The notes under the pieces are model-generated. The model ran no database searches. It had not been told where the DNA came from and saw nothing but the letters and a program-made list of their open reading frames with translations. From a virus, in IMG/VR virus record IMGVR_UViG_3300027708_000025, positions 86,108 to 150,107 of that record: a stretch of DNA of 64,000 bases; one strand, 5' to 3'. The translations under genes and the position numbers were made by a program. Below are positions 31,392 through 40,228 of the stretch, piece by piece (position 1 is the stretch's first letter; every line of letters starts with the position of its first letter).

Positions 31392-33288
31392 ATACGATTG
31401 GTGTTCCGATTTTTATAAATGCTTTTGTTGCCGATATAGCGTATCCAAGTTTCAATGAAAATGATGCACCATTGATTGTTGATGTTGCCACAATATTACC
31501 ATTACTTCCAAGATATAAAGATTGTTCTGCTGTCCAAGTCCACGATGGATTAGTTATTGAACCAAAAGTTACTGTCTCTCCTGAAACGTCCAAAACTCCT
31601 AAAACTTTATCTACTTGTGCTATATCTAATGCTGAAGCCAAAACAGTATTGGCTGTAGAATTCAAAGCAACAACTTTATACGCATCACCGGTACTATTGC
31701 TAAATTTAACATTTAATGATTCTGTTGCACCTCCAGCTGTAACTGCTGTATTAGACGAATTGCTAATCGCATTTGCAGTTAAGGTGCCACCGGTGGTAGA
31801 TACCGTACCTATAGTTCCTGTAGGCGACACAACAACACCTGTTGGGTTTGGATTTTCTACAGTTGGCTGCGGAATTATTGCAATTGCTCCGGTAACAACA
31901 TCTGCTTTAATTGAAGCACCACCTAAATTAATACTGCTTCCACTTAAATATAAATCTCTGAATCTAGAAGTTGGCGCTCCTAAATCATATGTGATGTTTG
32001 CTGAAGGAATAACATGTTGAACTATTGTATTTCCTGCTACAGTTAATCCAACAAAAGAAACTGTGTTTGATGTATTAAGATTTTGGTCATATCCAACTCC
32101 TCCACCTCCAGTATTTGCTTGTGCAAACGCAGATTGTGCAATGCTAAGTGCTGAGTTTGCTGTAGAAAATGAACTATTTGCAATAGAACGTGCAAGATTA
32201 TCTGTGCCAGCGGCACCACCAGTATTGGCTTTTGCAAATGCTGACTGTGCAATACTTAATGCAGAATTTGATTGTGTGTATGAATTATTTGAGGTAGAGA
32301 ATGCGCTGTTGGCTTGTGAATATGCTAAGTTTGCTGTGTACCAAGCGGATGTTGATCTTGTTCTTGCTACGGTATCTACGGTACCTCCACCGCCACCAGA
32401 TTGTTCTACGAATACAAACTTCTGTGATGCTTGATTGTAAGATAAAACATAACCATCTGTGATACTATCTCTATCAACGTCATCCAAGTATCTTAAATTG
32501 ACTTCACCAGAACCAGTTGAACCTCCGTGCTGTCCACCAGATTTAATAATTACTGCATTGACTCTTGTTTTAAATGCGTTAACATCTCTCTGAACATTAT
32601 CAATAAACTTTTGAAACTTCTCTTCAACAGGTTTTATGTCTCCGTCTTTACCATCCTTACCTGCAATGCCTTGAACGCCCTGTGGTCCAATTTCACCTTG
32701 TGATCCTGTTGGTCCTGCGAGTCCTTGTTGTCCGTCTTTTCCTCGTTCGCCTTTGTCGCCCTTAAGTCCTCGTTCACCTTGAATTCCTTGCGGACCAACT
32801 GGTCCAATCGGACCAACTGCGCCTGTTTGTCCATCTCTTCCGTCCAGACCATTTTTTCCATCTGCGCCCCTATCACCTTTCTCGCCTTTGTCGCCACGAT
32901 CACCAGTAATACCTTGTATGCCTTGTTCACCTTGAAGACCAACATCACCTTGTTCGCCCTTGTCTCCCTTATCACCTTTTAATCCACGTGGTCCATCATG
33001 CCCCATGTTTCCTTGGGGTCCAACTTCGCCTTTATCACCACGCTCACCCGCATCTCCCTTATCTCCTTTGTCACCCTTAGAACCTTGTGCGCCAGTTGCG
33101 CCAAGAGATCCACGTGGACCAACAGGACCAGGAACTTGTTCAACGATTACTTCTGTTGTTTTCTTTTCTAAAAGAGATACTAACTCTGTTTTAAGTTTTT
33201 GTATCTCTTGTCTTGTATATGCTACAGACGTTGCAACAGAAACCGCTTCGCTGAGAGTAGTGCTAAGATTAGTTTCCTTCTTTGTCAC
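31387..33288 (-). CDS. collagen-like fibre protein
   Basis: I prefer GTG 33288 because AGAGG lies 6 nt upstream. A TTG at 33303 is an alternative start. The product (about 633 residues) has a short helical N-terminus with a coiled coil, then about 55 Gly-X-Y triplets with many GDKGDKG, GPQG and GERG units (residues 55-220). A Ser/Ala/Asn repeat region (SANSAFSTSNNSYTQSNSALSIAQSAFA) follows, and a beta-rich C-terminus (FGSITNPSWTWTAEQSLYLGSNGNIVATSTINGASFSLKLGYAISATKA). It is a trimeric fibre, probably exposed on the virion. The gene is inserted right after the portal gene, overlapping it by 20 nt. Confidence 0.85.
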   Translation of the reverse strand: MTKKETNLSTTLSEAVSVATSVAYTRQEIQKLKTELVSLLEKKTTEVIVEQVPGPVGPRGSLGATGAQGSKGDKGDKGDAGERGDKGEVGPQGNMGHDGPRGLKGDKGDKGEQGDVGLQGEQGIQGITGDRGDKGEKGDRGADGKNGLDGRDGQTGAVGPIGPVGPQGIQGERGLKGDKGERGKDGQQGLAGPTGSQGEIGPQGVQGIAGKDGKDGDIKPVEEKFQKFIDNVQRDVNAFKTRVNAVIIKSGGQHGGSTGSGEVNLRYLDDVDRDSITDGYVLSYNQASQKFVFVEQSGGGGGTVDTVARTRSTSAWYTANLAYSQANSAFSTSNNSYTQSNSALSIAQSAFAKANTGGAAGTDNLARSIANSSFSTANSALSIAQSAFAQANTGGGGVGYDQNLNTSNTVSFVGLTVAGNTIVQHVIPSANITYDLGAPTSRFRDLYLSGSSINLGGASIKADVVTGAIAIIPQPTVENPNPTGVVVSPTGTIGTVSTTGGTLTANAISNSSNTAVTAGGATESLNVKFSNSTGDAYKVVALNSTANTVLASALDIAQVDKVLGVLDVSGETVTFGSITNPSWTWTAEQSLYLGSNGNIVATSTINGASFSLKLGYAISATKAFIKIGTPIVL

Positions 33289-34930
33289 CTTTAGCCTCTT
33301 CAACTAATGTGCCAAAAAATGCAGTCATAGATTTAGCTAATTCTTTTTGATCCGCATCATCAATTTCTCTTGCGGCTTCTTCTTTTTTTACGCTAACAAC
33401 AAGTTGTTGTGGTGGCGGCGCAGGTGGTGGAGAAGGTGGCAATTCTTCTGAAGACATACCATCTTCATCCATATTTGCCTTGTCTTCTTCCATCTCTTCA
33501 TCCATTTGCTTAATATCATCTTCACTCTGATGTAGAATGTTTGTTCTGATATATTTTACAGAGAAGTATTTACCAACATATCCATCAATGTCAGAAAGAA
33601 TGCCTAAACGTTCTTTCATAATTTCAACGTTCTTTAGTTCTGCAAAATGTGCGTCTGATTGATAGTCATAACTAATTTCTTCTTTCATTTGATCCCATTC
33701 TTTACGGGTACAAACGCCTTTAAGAAGAAGCTGTGTCTCAAGCATTTTATCAAATAGGATAGAGAATCTTAAACGCAAACGTGAAATGAATTTACCAAAT
33801 TTCAATTCATCTCTAGTAATTTCTGAAGCACGTCCTAAAGAGAATCCTGTGTCGGCCTCTAAACGTGAAACTGGAACATTCAATGACTTAAACATTTTCT
33901 TTTGAAAGTACAATACGTCATCAATCTCTCCAAGATTCTGGCCACCTGATAGTGTAGTAATCTCTGTACCTTTACCACCTTCTCTACGTGGCAACCAAAA
34001 GTCTTCAAGCATTGTCTGATAGCGTCTATCGTCACGAATCTCACCAGTGTTTGCATCATACACTAGTTTGTTTTTATACTTCTGCATGATTTCACGTAAG
34101 TATTGCTCTGCCTTCATCTTAGGCAAGTTACCTACGTCAATGTAAAAGATTCTACGTTCTGGTGCTCTTGAAATACGATAGATAACTGTCGCATCTTCAA
34201 GCATACGTAATTGATTGAGTGGTTTGATTGCTTTGTGTAGATGTGAAACAATAATCTTACCATCTTTGTCTGAGATGCCAGAGTTTGCATAGCAAATTGC
34301 ATCTACTGCAATCTTAATGCCCTGTGCGCCATCTCTAGAAAAACCTTTATCTGAATAGATAAAATATTCATGGAATTTTTGTGTCGTGTTTGCTATTCCT
34401 GGATTATTAGGTTGTTTCTTATCTTCACGCACTTTACGAATTTTACGTGGGTCAATGTAACGAACTTCTTTTAATCCTGCTCTAGGATTTTTATCGTCAA
34501 TCAACATGTGATAGTACAAACGTCCATCAACATACCATCTACGGAAAATATCGTAGCCTTGATTGTTGAAGTCAAGTAGTTTCATTATGTAATAGAACTC
34601 ATCACGAATCTTTTTCTTGATTGATTCGGGTTGCTGGAGTTTATCTAAAATAATTTGAACTGGATAATCACCATCTTCAAAGACTAGTGCTTCGTTAACA
34701 ATGTCTTCAATTGCGGCATCGCATTCTGGTTGAAGTGCCATCTCACGATATTTTTTAATTAAATCGGCATCGCTTCTAATCTGACCTTCAAGGTCCATGT
34801 ATGTTCCATATACACCACCACCAGAAATTGATACTGCCGCATCATCATCGGTAGGTGTGACAAACGATTTTAACTGTTCTGATTCAACATCATCCTTACC
34901 AATTTTATATCCAAAAAGTTTTATCGCCAT
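33269..34930 (-). CDS. 20: portal vertex protein (T4 gp20-like)
   Basis: The 553-residue protein is the dodecameric portal through which DNA is packaged and ejected and to which the neck attaches. Segments such as LQPECDAAIEDIVNEALVFED, YYHMLIDDKNPRAGLKEVRYIDPRKIRKVRE and LPRREGGKGTEITTLSGGQNLGEIDDVLYFQKKMFKSLNVPVSRL are strongly conserved in T4-like portals. The C-terminus is acidic with a proline-rich linker (LPPSPPPAPPPQQ). A late promoter and terminator hairpin precede it. Confidence 0.96.
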   Translation of the reverse strand: MAIKLFGYKIGKDDVESEQLKSFVTPTDDDAAVSISGGGVYGTYMDLEGQIRSDADLIKKYREMALQPECDAAIEDIVNEALVFEDGDYPVQIILDKLQQPESIKKKIRDEFYYIMKLLDFNNQGYDIFRRWYVDGRLYYHMLIDDKNPRAGLKEVRYIDPRKIRKVREDKKQPNNPGIANTTQKFHEYFIYSDKGFSRDGAQGIKIAVDAICYANSGISDKDGKIIVSHLHKAIKPLNQLRMLEDATVIYRISRAPERRIFYIDVGNLPKMKAEQYLREIMQKYKNKLVYDANTGEIRDDRRYQTMLEDFWLPRREGGKGTEITTLSGGQNLGEIDDVLYFQKKMFKSLNVPVSRLEADTGFSLGRASEITRDELKFGKFISRLRLRFSILFDKMLETQLLLKGVCTRKEWDQMKEEISYDYQSDAHFAELKNVEIMKERLGILSDIDGYVGKYFSVKYIRTNILHQSEDDIKQMDEEMEEDKANMDEDGMSSEELPPSPPPAPPPQQLVVSVKKEEAAREIDDADQKELAKSMTAFFGTLVEEAKGDKEGN

Positions 34931-34945
34931 ATTTGAGTCTCTCTA

Positions 34946-34974
34946 AAAAGAAATGGGGGCGTAATAGCCCCCAT
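34946..34974 (-). terminator. terminator-like hairpin in the portal leader
   Basis: ATGGGGGC/GCCCCCAT with a 6-nt loop (34953-34974) is followed by TTCTTTTTA on the minus strand. It lies downstream of the late promoter at 34996-35003 and 16 nt before the portal start. A 9-bp alternative pairing exists between 34984-34992 and 34959-34967. Confidence 0.6.
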
Positions 34975-34995
34975 TATTGACAACTATTACGCAAT

Positions 34996-35003
34996 TATTT
35001 ATG
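34996..35003 (-). promoter_or_regulatory. late promoter (CATAAATA) for gene 20
   Basis: A near-consensus late octamer 66 nt upstream of the portal start. Its transcript would begin with the terminator-like hairpin. Confidence 0.55.
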
Positions 35004-35031
35004 TTGCGTAAAATTCATTATTTAAGTCTTT

Positions 35032-35670
35032 TTATACTTTGGCTGGCGTTTTGGCAGCCGTTGTGCCTTTTACATTACTCGCTGAAGCCGCACTAGAAAC
35101 ACCAGCACTAGGTTCGCTGGCATTAGTACCGGATTCAGAAGTGCCACCAACATCCAAATAGTGATATTGGAAAGTAACAGTAAACTCTTGAACTGCATCT
35201 GTAGTATCGTAAGACAAATCAATAGCAGAAACATCAGTTGGAAATGCATCGTACAATTCATACACTCTAGAAACTGTGCCGTCTGGTCTCAATTGCTGAA
35301 CGGTAATCTTGCAACGATATGAATTTGTTCCGTCTCTTAGTGAATTCTCACCATTAACATCGATGATGCTGTTTAACCAATTATCAAAAGATTTACGAAC
35401 GTTTTGTGCGTCATCGTTAACAATTGTTGCTGTCCAATCTGCATATGTTCTATCTCCAGGAACTTTAATTCGTCTTCCTCTAAATGGAACTTCAATCACA
35501 CCCAATGTAAATGCTGGAATTGCACCAGACTTACATAGGATGGAAAGATTGCTTAAGTCAACGCCAGCTATATTTTCTTCCGGTTCAATTTGAATTCGGA
35601 ATAAATTTGCTTTTGAACCGCCATTTAGTTTTGATCTAAATGTATTGATATTGAAAAATTCGTTTGCCAT
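35032..35670 (-). CDS. tail tube protein, second gp19-like copy
   Basis: The 212-residue protein follows the same pattern as the first gp19 copy: KLNGGSKANLFRIQIEP, PGDRTYADWTATIVND, an IDLSYDTTDAVQEFTVTFQYHYL ending, and shared GVIEVPF segment. It has a 30-residue Ser/Ala/Thr-rich extension. It is probably a minor or alternative tube subunit. It lies 10 nt after gene 19 with no own promoter. Confidence 0.8.
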   Translation of the reverse strand: MANEFFNINTFRSKLNGGSKANLFRIQIEPEENIAGVDLSNLSILCKSGAIPAFTLGVIEVPFRGRRIKVPGDRTYADWTATIVNDDAQNVRKSFDNWLNSIIDVNGENSLRDGTNSYRCKITVQQLRPDGTVSRVYELYDAFPTDVSAIDLSYDTTDAVQEFTVTFQYHYLDVGGTSESGTNASEPSAGVSSAASASNVKGTTAAKTPAKV

Positions 35671-35680
35671 TTTTTATTCC

Positions 35681-36208
35681 TTATTCGAATGTAAAGTAGT
35701 CATAAGACCAAGTTACAGTAAACTCTTCAAGCGTATCTGTAGAGTCATACGATAAGTCAATTGTACTAACATCACTAGGCCAGCAGTTAACTAGCGTGTA
35801 TGAATAAACTACGTCACCTGCTTGATTAAGCTGTTCAACTAAAATAGATGAGAAATCTGTTGCATCTCCTCCAGTTAATGTTTTAGCTGTTTCTGAGTTG
35901 TAGTCTGTAGTACCATATTGTTTTTGTAAGTCTTCTAACGCTTCTCTGATTCTGTGATTAGAATCATTGATAACTGTTGTTGTCCAGTCAGCAAATGTTC
36001 TGTCTCCAGCCGCTTTGAATCGTCTACCGGCTGCAAATGGAACTTCAATAACACCTACTGTGGAGCCTGGAAGTTGAGCGGCTTTGCACAAGTAAGTGAA
36101 ATCTTCATTCAAATCATTAGATAGTCCAGATAGAGTAACTCTAAACAAATTTGAACGGGCGCCCGTTTTAAGAACGTCCTTCAAATTTTGAATTGTTGTA
36201 ATTGCCAT
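35681..36208 (-). CDS. 19: tail tube protein (T4 gp19-like)
   Basis: This 175-residue protein is the main gp19-like tube subunit: ARSNLFRVTLSGLSND, PGSTVGVIEVPFAAGRRFKAAGDRTFADWTTTVINDSNHRIREALEDLQKQ, and a C-terminal STIDLSYDSTDTLEEFTVTWSYDYF. It stacks in hexamers inside the sheath. It lies between genes 18 and 20 as in T4 and has a late promoter upstream. Confidence 0.9.
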   Translation of the reverse strand: MAITTIQNLKDVLKTGARSNLFRVTLSGLSNDLNEDFTYLCKAAQLPGSTVGVIEVPFAAGRRFKAAGDRTFADWTTTVINDSNHRIREALEDLQKQYGTTDYNSETAKTLTGGDATDFSSILVEQLNQAGDVVYSYTLVNCWPSDVSTIDLSYDSTDTLEEFTVTWSYDYFTFE

Positions 36209-36233
36209 ATAATTCTCCTTGTTTATTCTCTAG

Positions 36234-36241
36234 TATTTATG
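36234..36241 (-). promoter_or_regulatory. late promoter (CATAAATA) for gene 19
   Basis: A near-consensus late octamer overlapping the end of the sheath gene and 26 nt before ATG 36208. Confidence 0.55.
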
Positions 36242-38126
36242 CGGCAATTTCAGCAAATGTGGCGGTACCTCTTACAGAGACAAAGTTAAGTTGAATGAAG
36301 TTGACAGAACGAATTGGTTGTACGAAAATATCGCAAACAAATTCATTGGCATTTACTACATCTTCTGGATTATTTGTTTCATCACAAACAACTCTGAATG
36401 CTGTAATACCTCTTCTAGACTGAACGCTTCTCAAGTAAGGAACAACTAGACTTACAAAACCGCTTCTTGTTATTGCATCGTTTTGGTCAAACAATACATT
36501 GTCTGCGGCTTGTCCAATTGTTCTTTGCAATTCAATAAACAATCTACGAACATTAACACGATTCATTGATGTGTTCTTCAATGTGAATGTCTTGTCACCA
36601 AACAATACTGTGCCACGACCAATTTGTGTGATAATTGGATTGATGGCTGCCTTGTACAATGTGTCTCTGTCAGCTTGTGTTGGATTGTATGCTAAACGAA
36701 CTAAGTTTTGAATACGACCATTTTGGAAACCAGCTGGAGACAACCATGGTTCACGATTCAAATCGTTACGTGCCATACAACCTGCTGTGTCAGCATTCAA
36801 CGGAACATAAACATATACGTCATTGTATTTGTCGTACTGATATTTCCAACCGCTGTCCGCAACTGCGTATGTTGAGCGTGAAACTGTGTCTGCCCATGTG
36901 CTAATAGCAGATGCTTCAGAACCAGCATTGCTAACAACGTTTGCTCTCAATGGAGAGATACAAACAACAGCATCTTTTCTAGTTTCGGCAACATCAGCTA
37001 TAATTCTATTTACTACTGTAGCAGTTGCTTGACCAGCTACAATAATAGATGTTGGAACCTCTTGTTTGTTTGAAAGCAATACATAAGATGTTGATCTGTC
37101 GCCATCTGTCAATGCGTTACCATCAGAACCACCAGCTAAAGAATATGCTTTAGGTGTCGTTACTGCTGTGTAAGTTGTGGCAGACAATGTGTTACCCCAA
37201 TTAGAGCCAGCATTGTCATGTGCAGTCCACCAAACGTAGTTAGAACGATCATTAACTACATCTTTGTAGTAATTGCTACCACCACTATCCGCTTTAGCAT
37301 TAGAACCTTTAGAGAGATAACCAAATTTCTCTAAAACTGTATTTGCTGTACCAGTAATTTCACCTGTTCTGTCTTGAACAACAACGTGCAATTCATCGCC
37401 AGATGCGCCTGCGGCTGTTCCGGCTGTAGATGTTCCTGGTGCAGAATCAAATTCACCAAAGAATTCCCAACGGCGTGTTCCTGAAACAGCAGTAGCACCA
37501 GTTAAGTGTGCAGACTCTAATGTAAATGATGTTGCATTAGCAATCGCAACAACTTTAGTTGAACGACCAGACAATACAATAAAATCACCAACTTGCATTT
37601 GTGTATTTGCAAGACTTCCTGAACCGGTAACTGTTGTAGAACCTGCTGTTACAGTAAATGTTCCAGTTAATGTGTTAGAATAAGCCGCTGAACTTGGGCA
37701 AACAGAAACTTTAACTGCGTTTCCTAATGCACCAGAATAGCGAGCCGCCCATGGACCAACGTTCCAAGATGCTGTATTAATGTATGCATCATCATTCTTA
37801 ATAGCTGTACCAGTACCTGCTGTGCCTGAACCAGTTGTTGCTTCTGCTGTAGCATTCAACGCTGTGTTTGCACTACGAACAATATACAATGAACCAGAAT
37901 AACCTAAAAAGTTAGCGGCTGTTAAAAAGTCAACTACGTTAGTTGCATTTGGTTTACCAAATCTAGTAACTAAATCGGTTTCGTTTGTAACTTGTACTGC
38001 TTTATCGATAGGACCCCAACGGAATTGACCAGCAAATGCGCCAGATGTTGTAGATACCGACTGTGAGGAAGACACCAAATCTGTTTCGGTGATCTTGATT
38101 CCTGGTGAAATTAGACTTATAGCCAT
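36237..38126 (-). CDS. 18: tail sheath protein (T4 gp18-like)
   Basis: The 629-residue contractile sheath subunit begins MAISLISPGIKITETDLVSS and ends FVQPIRSVNFIQLNFVSVRG, both conserved in T4-like sheaths. Domain order is an N-terminal tube-embracing strand, a variable outer middle region and a conserved C-terminal sheath domain (GFQNGRIQNLVRLAYNPTQADRDTLYKAAINPIITQIGRGTVLFGDKT). The length is similar to the T4 protein (659 residues). Confidence 0.96.
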   Translation of the reverse strand: MAISLISPGIKITETDLVSSSQSVSTTSGAFAGQFRWGPIDKAVQVTNETDLVTRFGKPNATNVVDFLTAANFLGYSGSLYIVRSANTALNATAEATTGSGTAGTGTAIKNDDAYINTASWNVGPWAARYSGALGNAVKVSVCPSSAAYSNTLTGTFTVTAGSTTVTGSGSLANTQMQVGDFIVLSGRSTKVVAIANATSFTLESAHLTGATAVSGTRRWEFFGEFDSAPGTSTAGTAAGASGDELHVVVQDRTGEITGTANTVLEKFGYLSKGSNAKADSGGSNYYKDVVNDRSNYVWWTAHDNAGSNWGNTLSATTYTAVTTPKAYSLAGGSDGNALTDGDRSTSYVLLSNKQEVPTSIIVAGQATATVVNRIIADVAETRKDAVVCISPLRANVVSNAGSEASAISTWADTVSRSTYAVADSGWKYQYDKYNDVYVYVPLNADTAGCMARNDLNREPWLSPAGFQNGRIQNLVRLAYNPTQADRDTLYKAAINPIITQIGRGTVLFGDKTFTLKNTSMNRVNVRRLFIELQRTIGQAADNVLFDQNDAITRSGFVSLVVPYLRSVQSRRGITAFRVVCDETNNPEDVVNANEFVCDIFVQPIRSVNFIQLNFVSVRGTATFAEIAA

Positions 38127-38174
38127 TGAATTCTCCTTGTTATAATGATGTTTTGTTGTTAGGTTTGTTTAATT

Positions 38175-38182
38175 TATTTATA
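38175..38182 (-). promoter_or_regulatory. late promoter (TATAAATA) for gene 18
   Basis: A perfect late octamer overlapping the gp17 stop region, 49 nt before ATG 38126. Confidence 0.7.
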
Positions 38183-39806
38183 AAAAATCAGATTTGTGAT
38201 AATTCTCTACCTGCCAAACCTGTCCACTCACATCAACTAATTGATTCTCTTCTTCTCCATTATTTATGAAGCCAAAAGGAGTAATTTCCTCTTCAATCAT
38301 TTTGATTCTTGCTTCGTACAATTCTTTTCGTATATTAATGTTAGTTAACTCTTTGAAATAAGAGTTTGTTGTCAACCACGAAAATAACACTAAAGGCATA
38401 ACTAAGTCATCGTGATATCCCTCATCAGCAGAGTAACTGTTTCTTTTTTCAATGAACGTTGAAATTTCTGCTATAGTGTCAGCATCTGTAATGATAAGTT
38501 TTTTTTCTTCAACCATTGATTTAAAGTTAGAACATCCGATGCGTTTAACTTTCTTGTCTGTAATAACACCTAGTTGTGTCTTACCCCCACCAAATCCCCC
38601 ATTGACAACTTGCCCTTGAGGTGTTCTAGAAACGGATATGATATTCTCATATTCGTATTCCGCATAAAGAATCTCTGCAACTTGTTCTGAAGAATTGATT
38701 TCAATTAGAACGTATGCTTCATTGTATTCTTTACCTATTCTGTAAAGTACTGATGGATATAAAAGTGGGCTGATTTGATTGTTTCTGTATTTGCCTACAA
38801 TTTTATATGGCATCTGAGTTATGTCAATAATCTGAAATGCTGAATAGTCACCACCGACACCTTTAGCGGTGTCTGCAACAATACAATACGCATGATCTTT
38901 TTCTACCTTCTCATATATATCTAACCCATCTTTTTGATACATGATAGGTTTAGCAGACATTTGTGCAATAGAGTCTGAAGCAATGAGTGTCAAACTAGAA
39001 CCTAAGAAGTTACATAGCACTTCTTGATTGAACTTTAATTCACCAAGTAATCTTCGCTGTTCAGTCGCCCATGCTTCGTCACGTCCAGGAATCTCCCAAT
39101 AGGGAATAAACAAATTGACAAATCCATTTCTGTCGCTCTCTGCATCATTCCAAAACTTCCAGAAATGATTGTATCCTAGAGGGGTAGAACTTAGCAAAAT
39201 CTTTGTTGTTTCACCAGCAGAAATCGTAGGATAAACTGAGGTGAAGAATTGTTCTGCTACATTGTTCGGTATGATAGCGGCTTCGTCAACATACAATAAG
39301 TTAACTGATTTACCACGAATACCTGATGCGCTTGTTGCGGCTGTGAATACGATTGACCCATTCTCTAAAGCAATGTCACCTTTGTTCCATGTGGTGACAC
39401 CTTGCTGAAGCCACGTAGGAAGATTCTCATACATGATTTGATAACGATATAAAACCTCTCTAGCGGCAGTCGCTTTGTTTGCTAGAATTGCTACAGTCTT
39501 GCTTCCTTGAAACAATGTGTACCAAAGAATATATGCGGCTGAAGTTGTTGTTTTGCCTTGTTGGCGCCCTTCCATAAGAATAACTTTACGATTCTCATGG
39601 ATGATTTTTACTTTATTCTTTTGACAATCATAAAGTTTGAATGGCTGAAGCCCGTGATCTAGCGTGACAATCTTACAATAACTTTCTATGAAGTATATCG
39701 GATCGTCAGCGCATTTCAAGTATTCTTCAATTTCGTCTTTTGTGAAATTTAATGGAACACCAGATGCTTTTAAAAGAGAATTTCCTAGATAGGATTTTGC
39801 TGTCAT
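38178..39806 (-). CDS. 17: terminase large subunit (T4 gp17-like)
   Basis: This 542-residue packaging motor has a Walker A GRQQGKTT (80-87), a Walker B LLYVDEAA with D174 E175, and a nuclease part starting at CIVADTAKGVGGDYSA with the first metal-binding Asp. GYHDDLVMPLVLF closes the RNase H-like site. It cuts concatemers and pumps DNA into the prohead through gp20. Start overlaps gene 16 by ATGA. Confidence 0.97.
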   Translation of the reverse strand: MTAKSYLGNSLLKASGVPLNFTKDEIEEYLKCADDPIYFIESYCKIVTLDHGLQPFKLYDCQKNKVKIIHENRKVILMEGRQQGKTTTSAAYILWYTLFQGSKTVAILANKATAAREVLYRYQIMYENLPTWLQQGVTTWNKGDIALENGSIVFTAATSASGIRGKSVNLLYVDEAAIIPNNVAEQFFTSVYPTISAGETTKILLSSTPLGYNHFWKFWNDAESDRNGFVNLFIPYWEIPGRDEAWATEQRRLLGELKFNQEVLCNFLGSSLTLIASDSIAQMSAKPIMYQKDGLDIYEKVEKDHAYCIVADTAKGVGGDYSAFQIIDITQMPYKIVGKYRNNQISPLLYPSVLYRIGKEYNEAYVLIEINSSEQVAEILYAEYEYENIISVSRTPQGQVVNGGFGGGKTQLGVITDKKVKRIGCSNFKSMVEEKKLIITDADTIAEISTFIEKRNSYSADEGYHDDLVMPLVLFSWLTTNSYFKELTNINIRKELYEARIKMIEEEITPFGFINNGEEENQLVDVSGQVWQVENYHKSDFL

Positions 39807-40228
39807 CTCTTACCAATTAGTTTTTGTAATTCTGCTGTGCTACCAACAAACAATGCATTAGTGACATGCTGTGGTTGTTGTGTGTCATCTTTTTTAGATT
39901 TCAAGTCTTTTACTTTTTTACCTAAGTCTAACAAATCTTTGTTAGTGTCTGACAATGTTTTAATCAATTGTCCAACAACTTCATATGCTCTTGGTGATTC
40001 GCCTTCTTTAGCTAAAAAGATAATGTTTTCCATAGCAACTTTGCCTTGCTCAATGAATAGCTTTAGATTCTCTCTCGCATATTCATAGTCAGCATCAATA
40101 GATTCATCATTTGGTGCGCCAGTAGTTTCTTTTGGTTGTTCTACTACTACAGGTACCGATGCTTGTTCAACAATCTTACCTTGCACATCAAAAATGTCAT
40201 TCAATTTATCATTAACAGATTTTTTCAT
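39803..40228 (-). CDS. 16: terminase small subunit (T4 gp16-like)
   Basis: The 141-residue protein has an N-terminal variable part (KSVNDKLNDIFDV), a central coiled-coil segment (DYEYARENLKLFIEQGKVAMENIIFLAKEGESPRAYEVVGQLIKTL) and a basic end. This is the gp16 build. It regulates gp17. ATGA overlap at both ends ties it to genes 15 and 17. Confidence 0.85.
   Translation of the reverse strand: MKKSVNDKLNDIFDVQGKIVEQASVPVVVEQPKETTGAPNDESIDADYEYARENLKLFIEQGKVAMENIIFLAKEGESPRAYEVVGQLIKTLSDTNKDLLDLGKKVKDLKSKKDDTQQPQHVTNALFVGSTAELQKLIGKR

Noticed and set aside
38261-38268. CATAAATA inside gene 17
   Set aside because: It is 135 nt from gene 18, which already has a perfect late promoter; it is probably chance.
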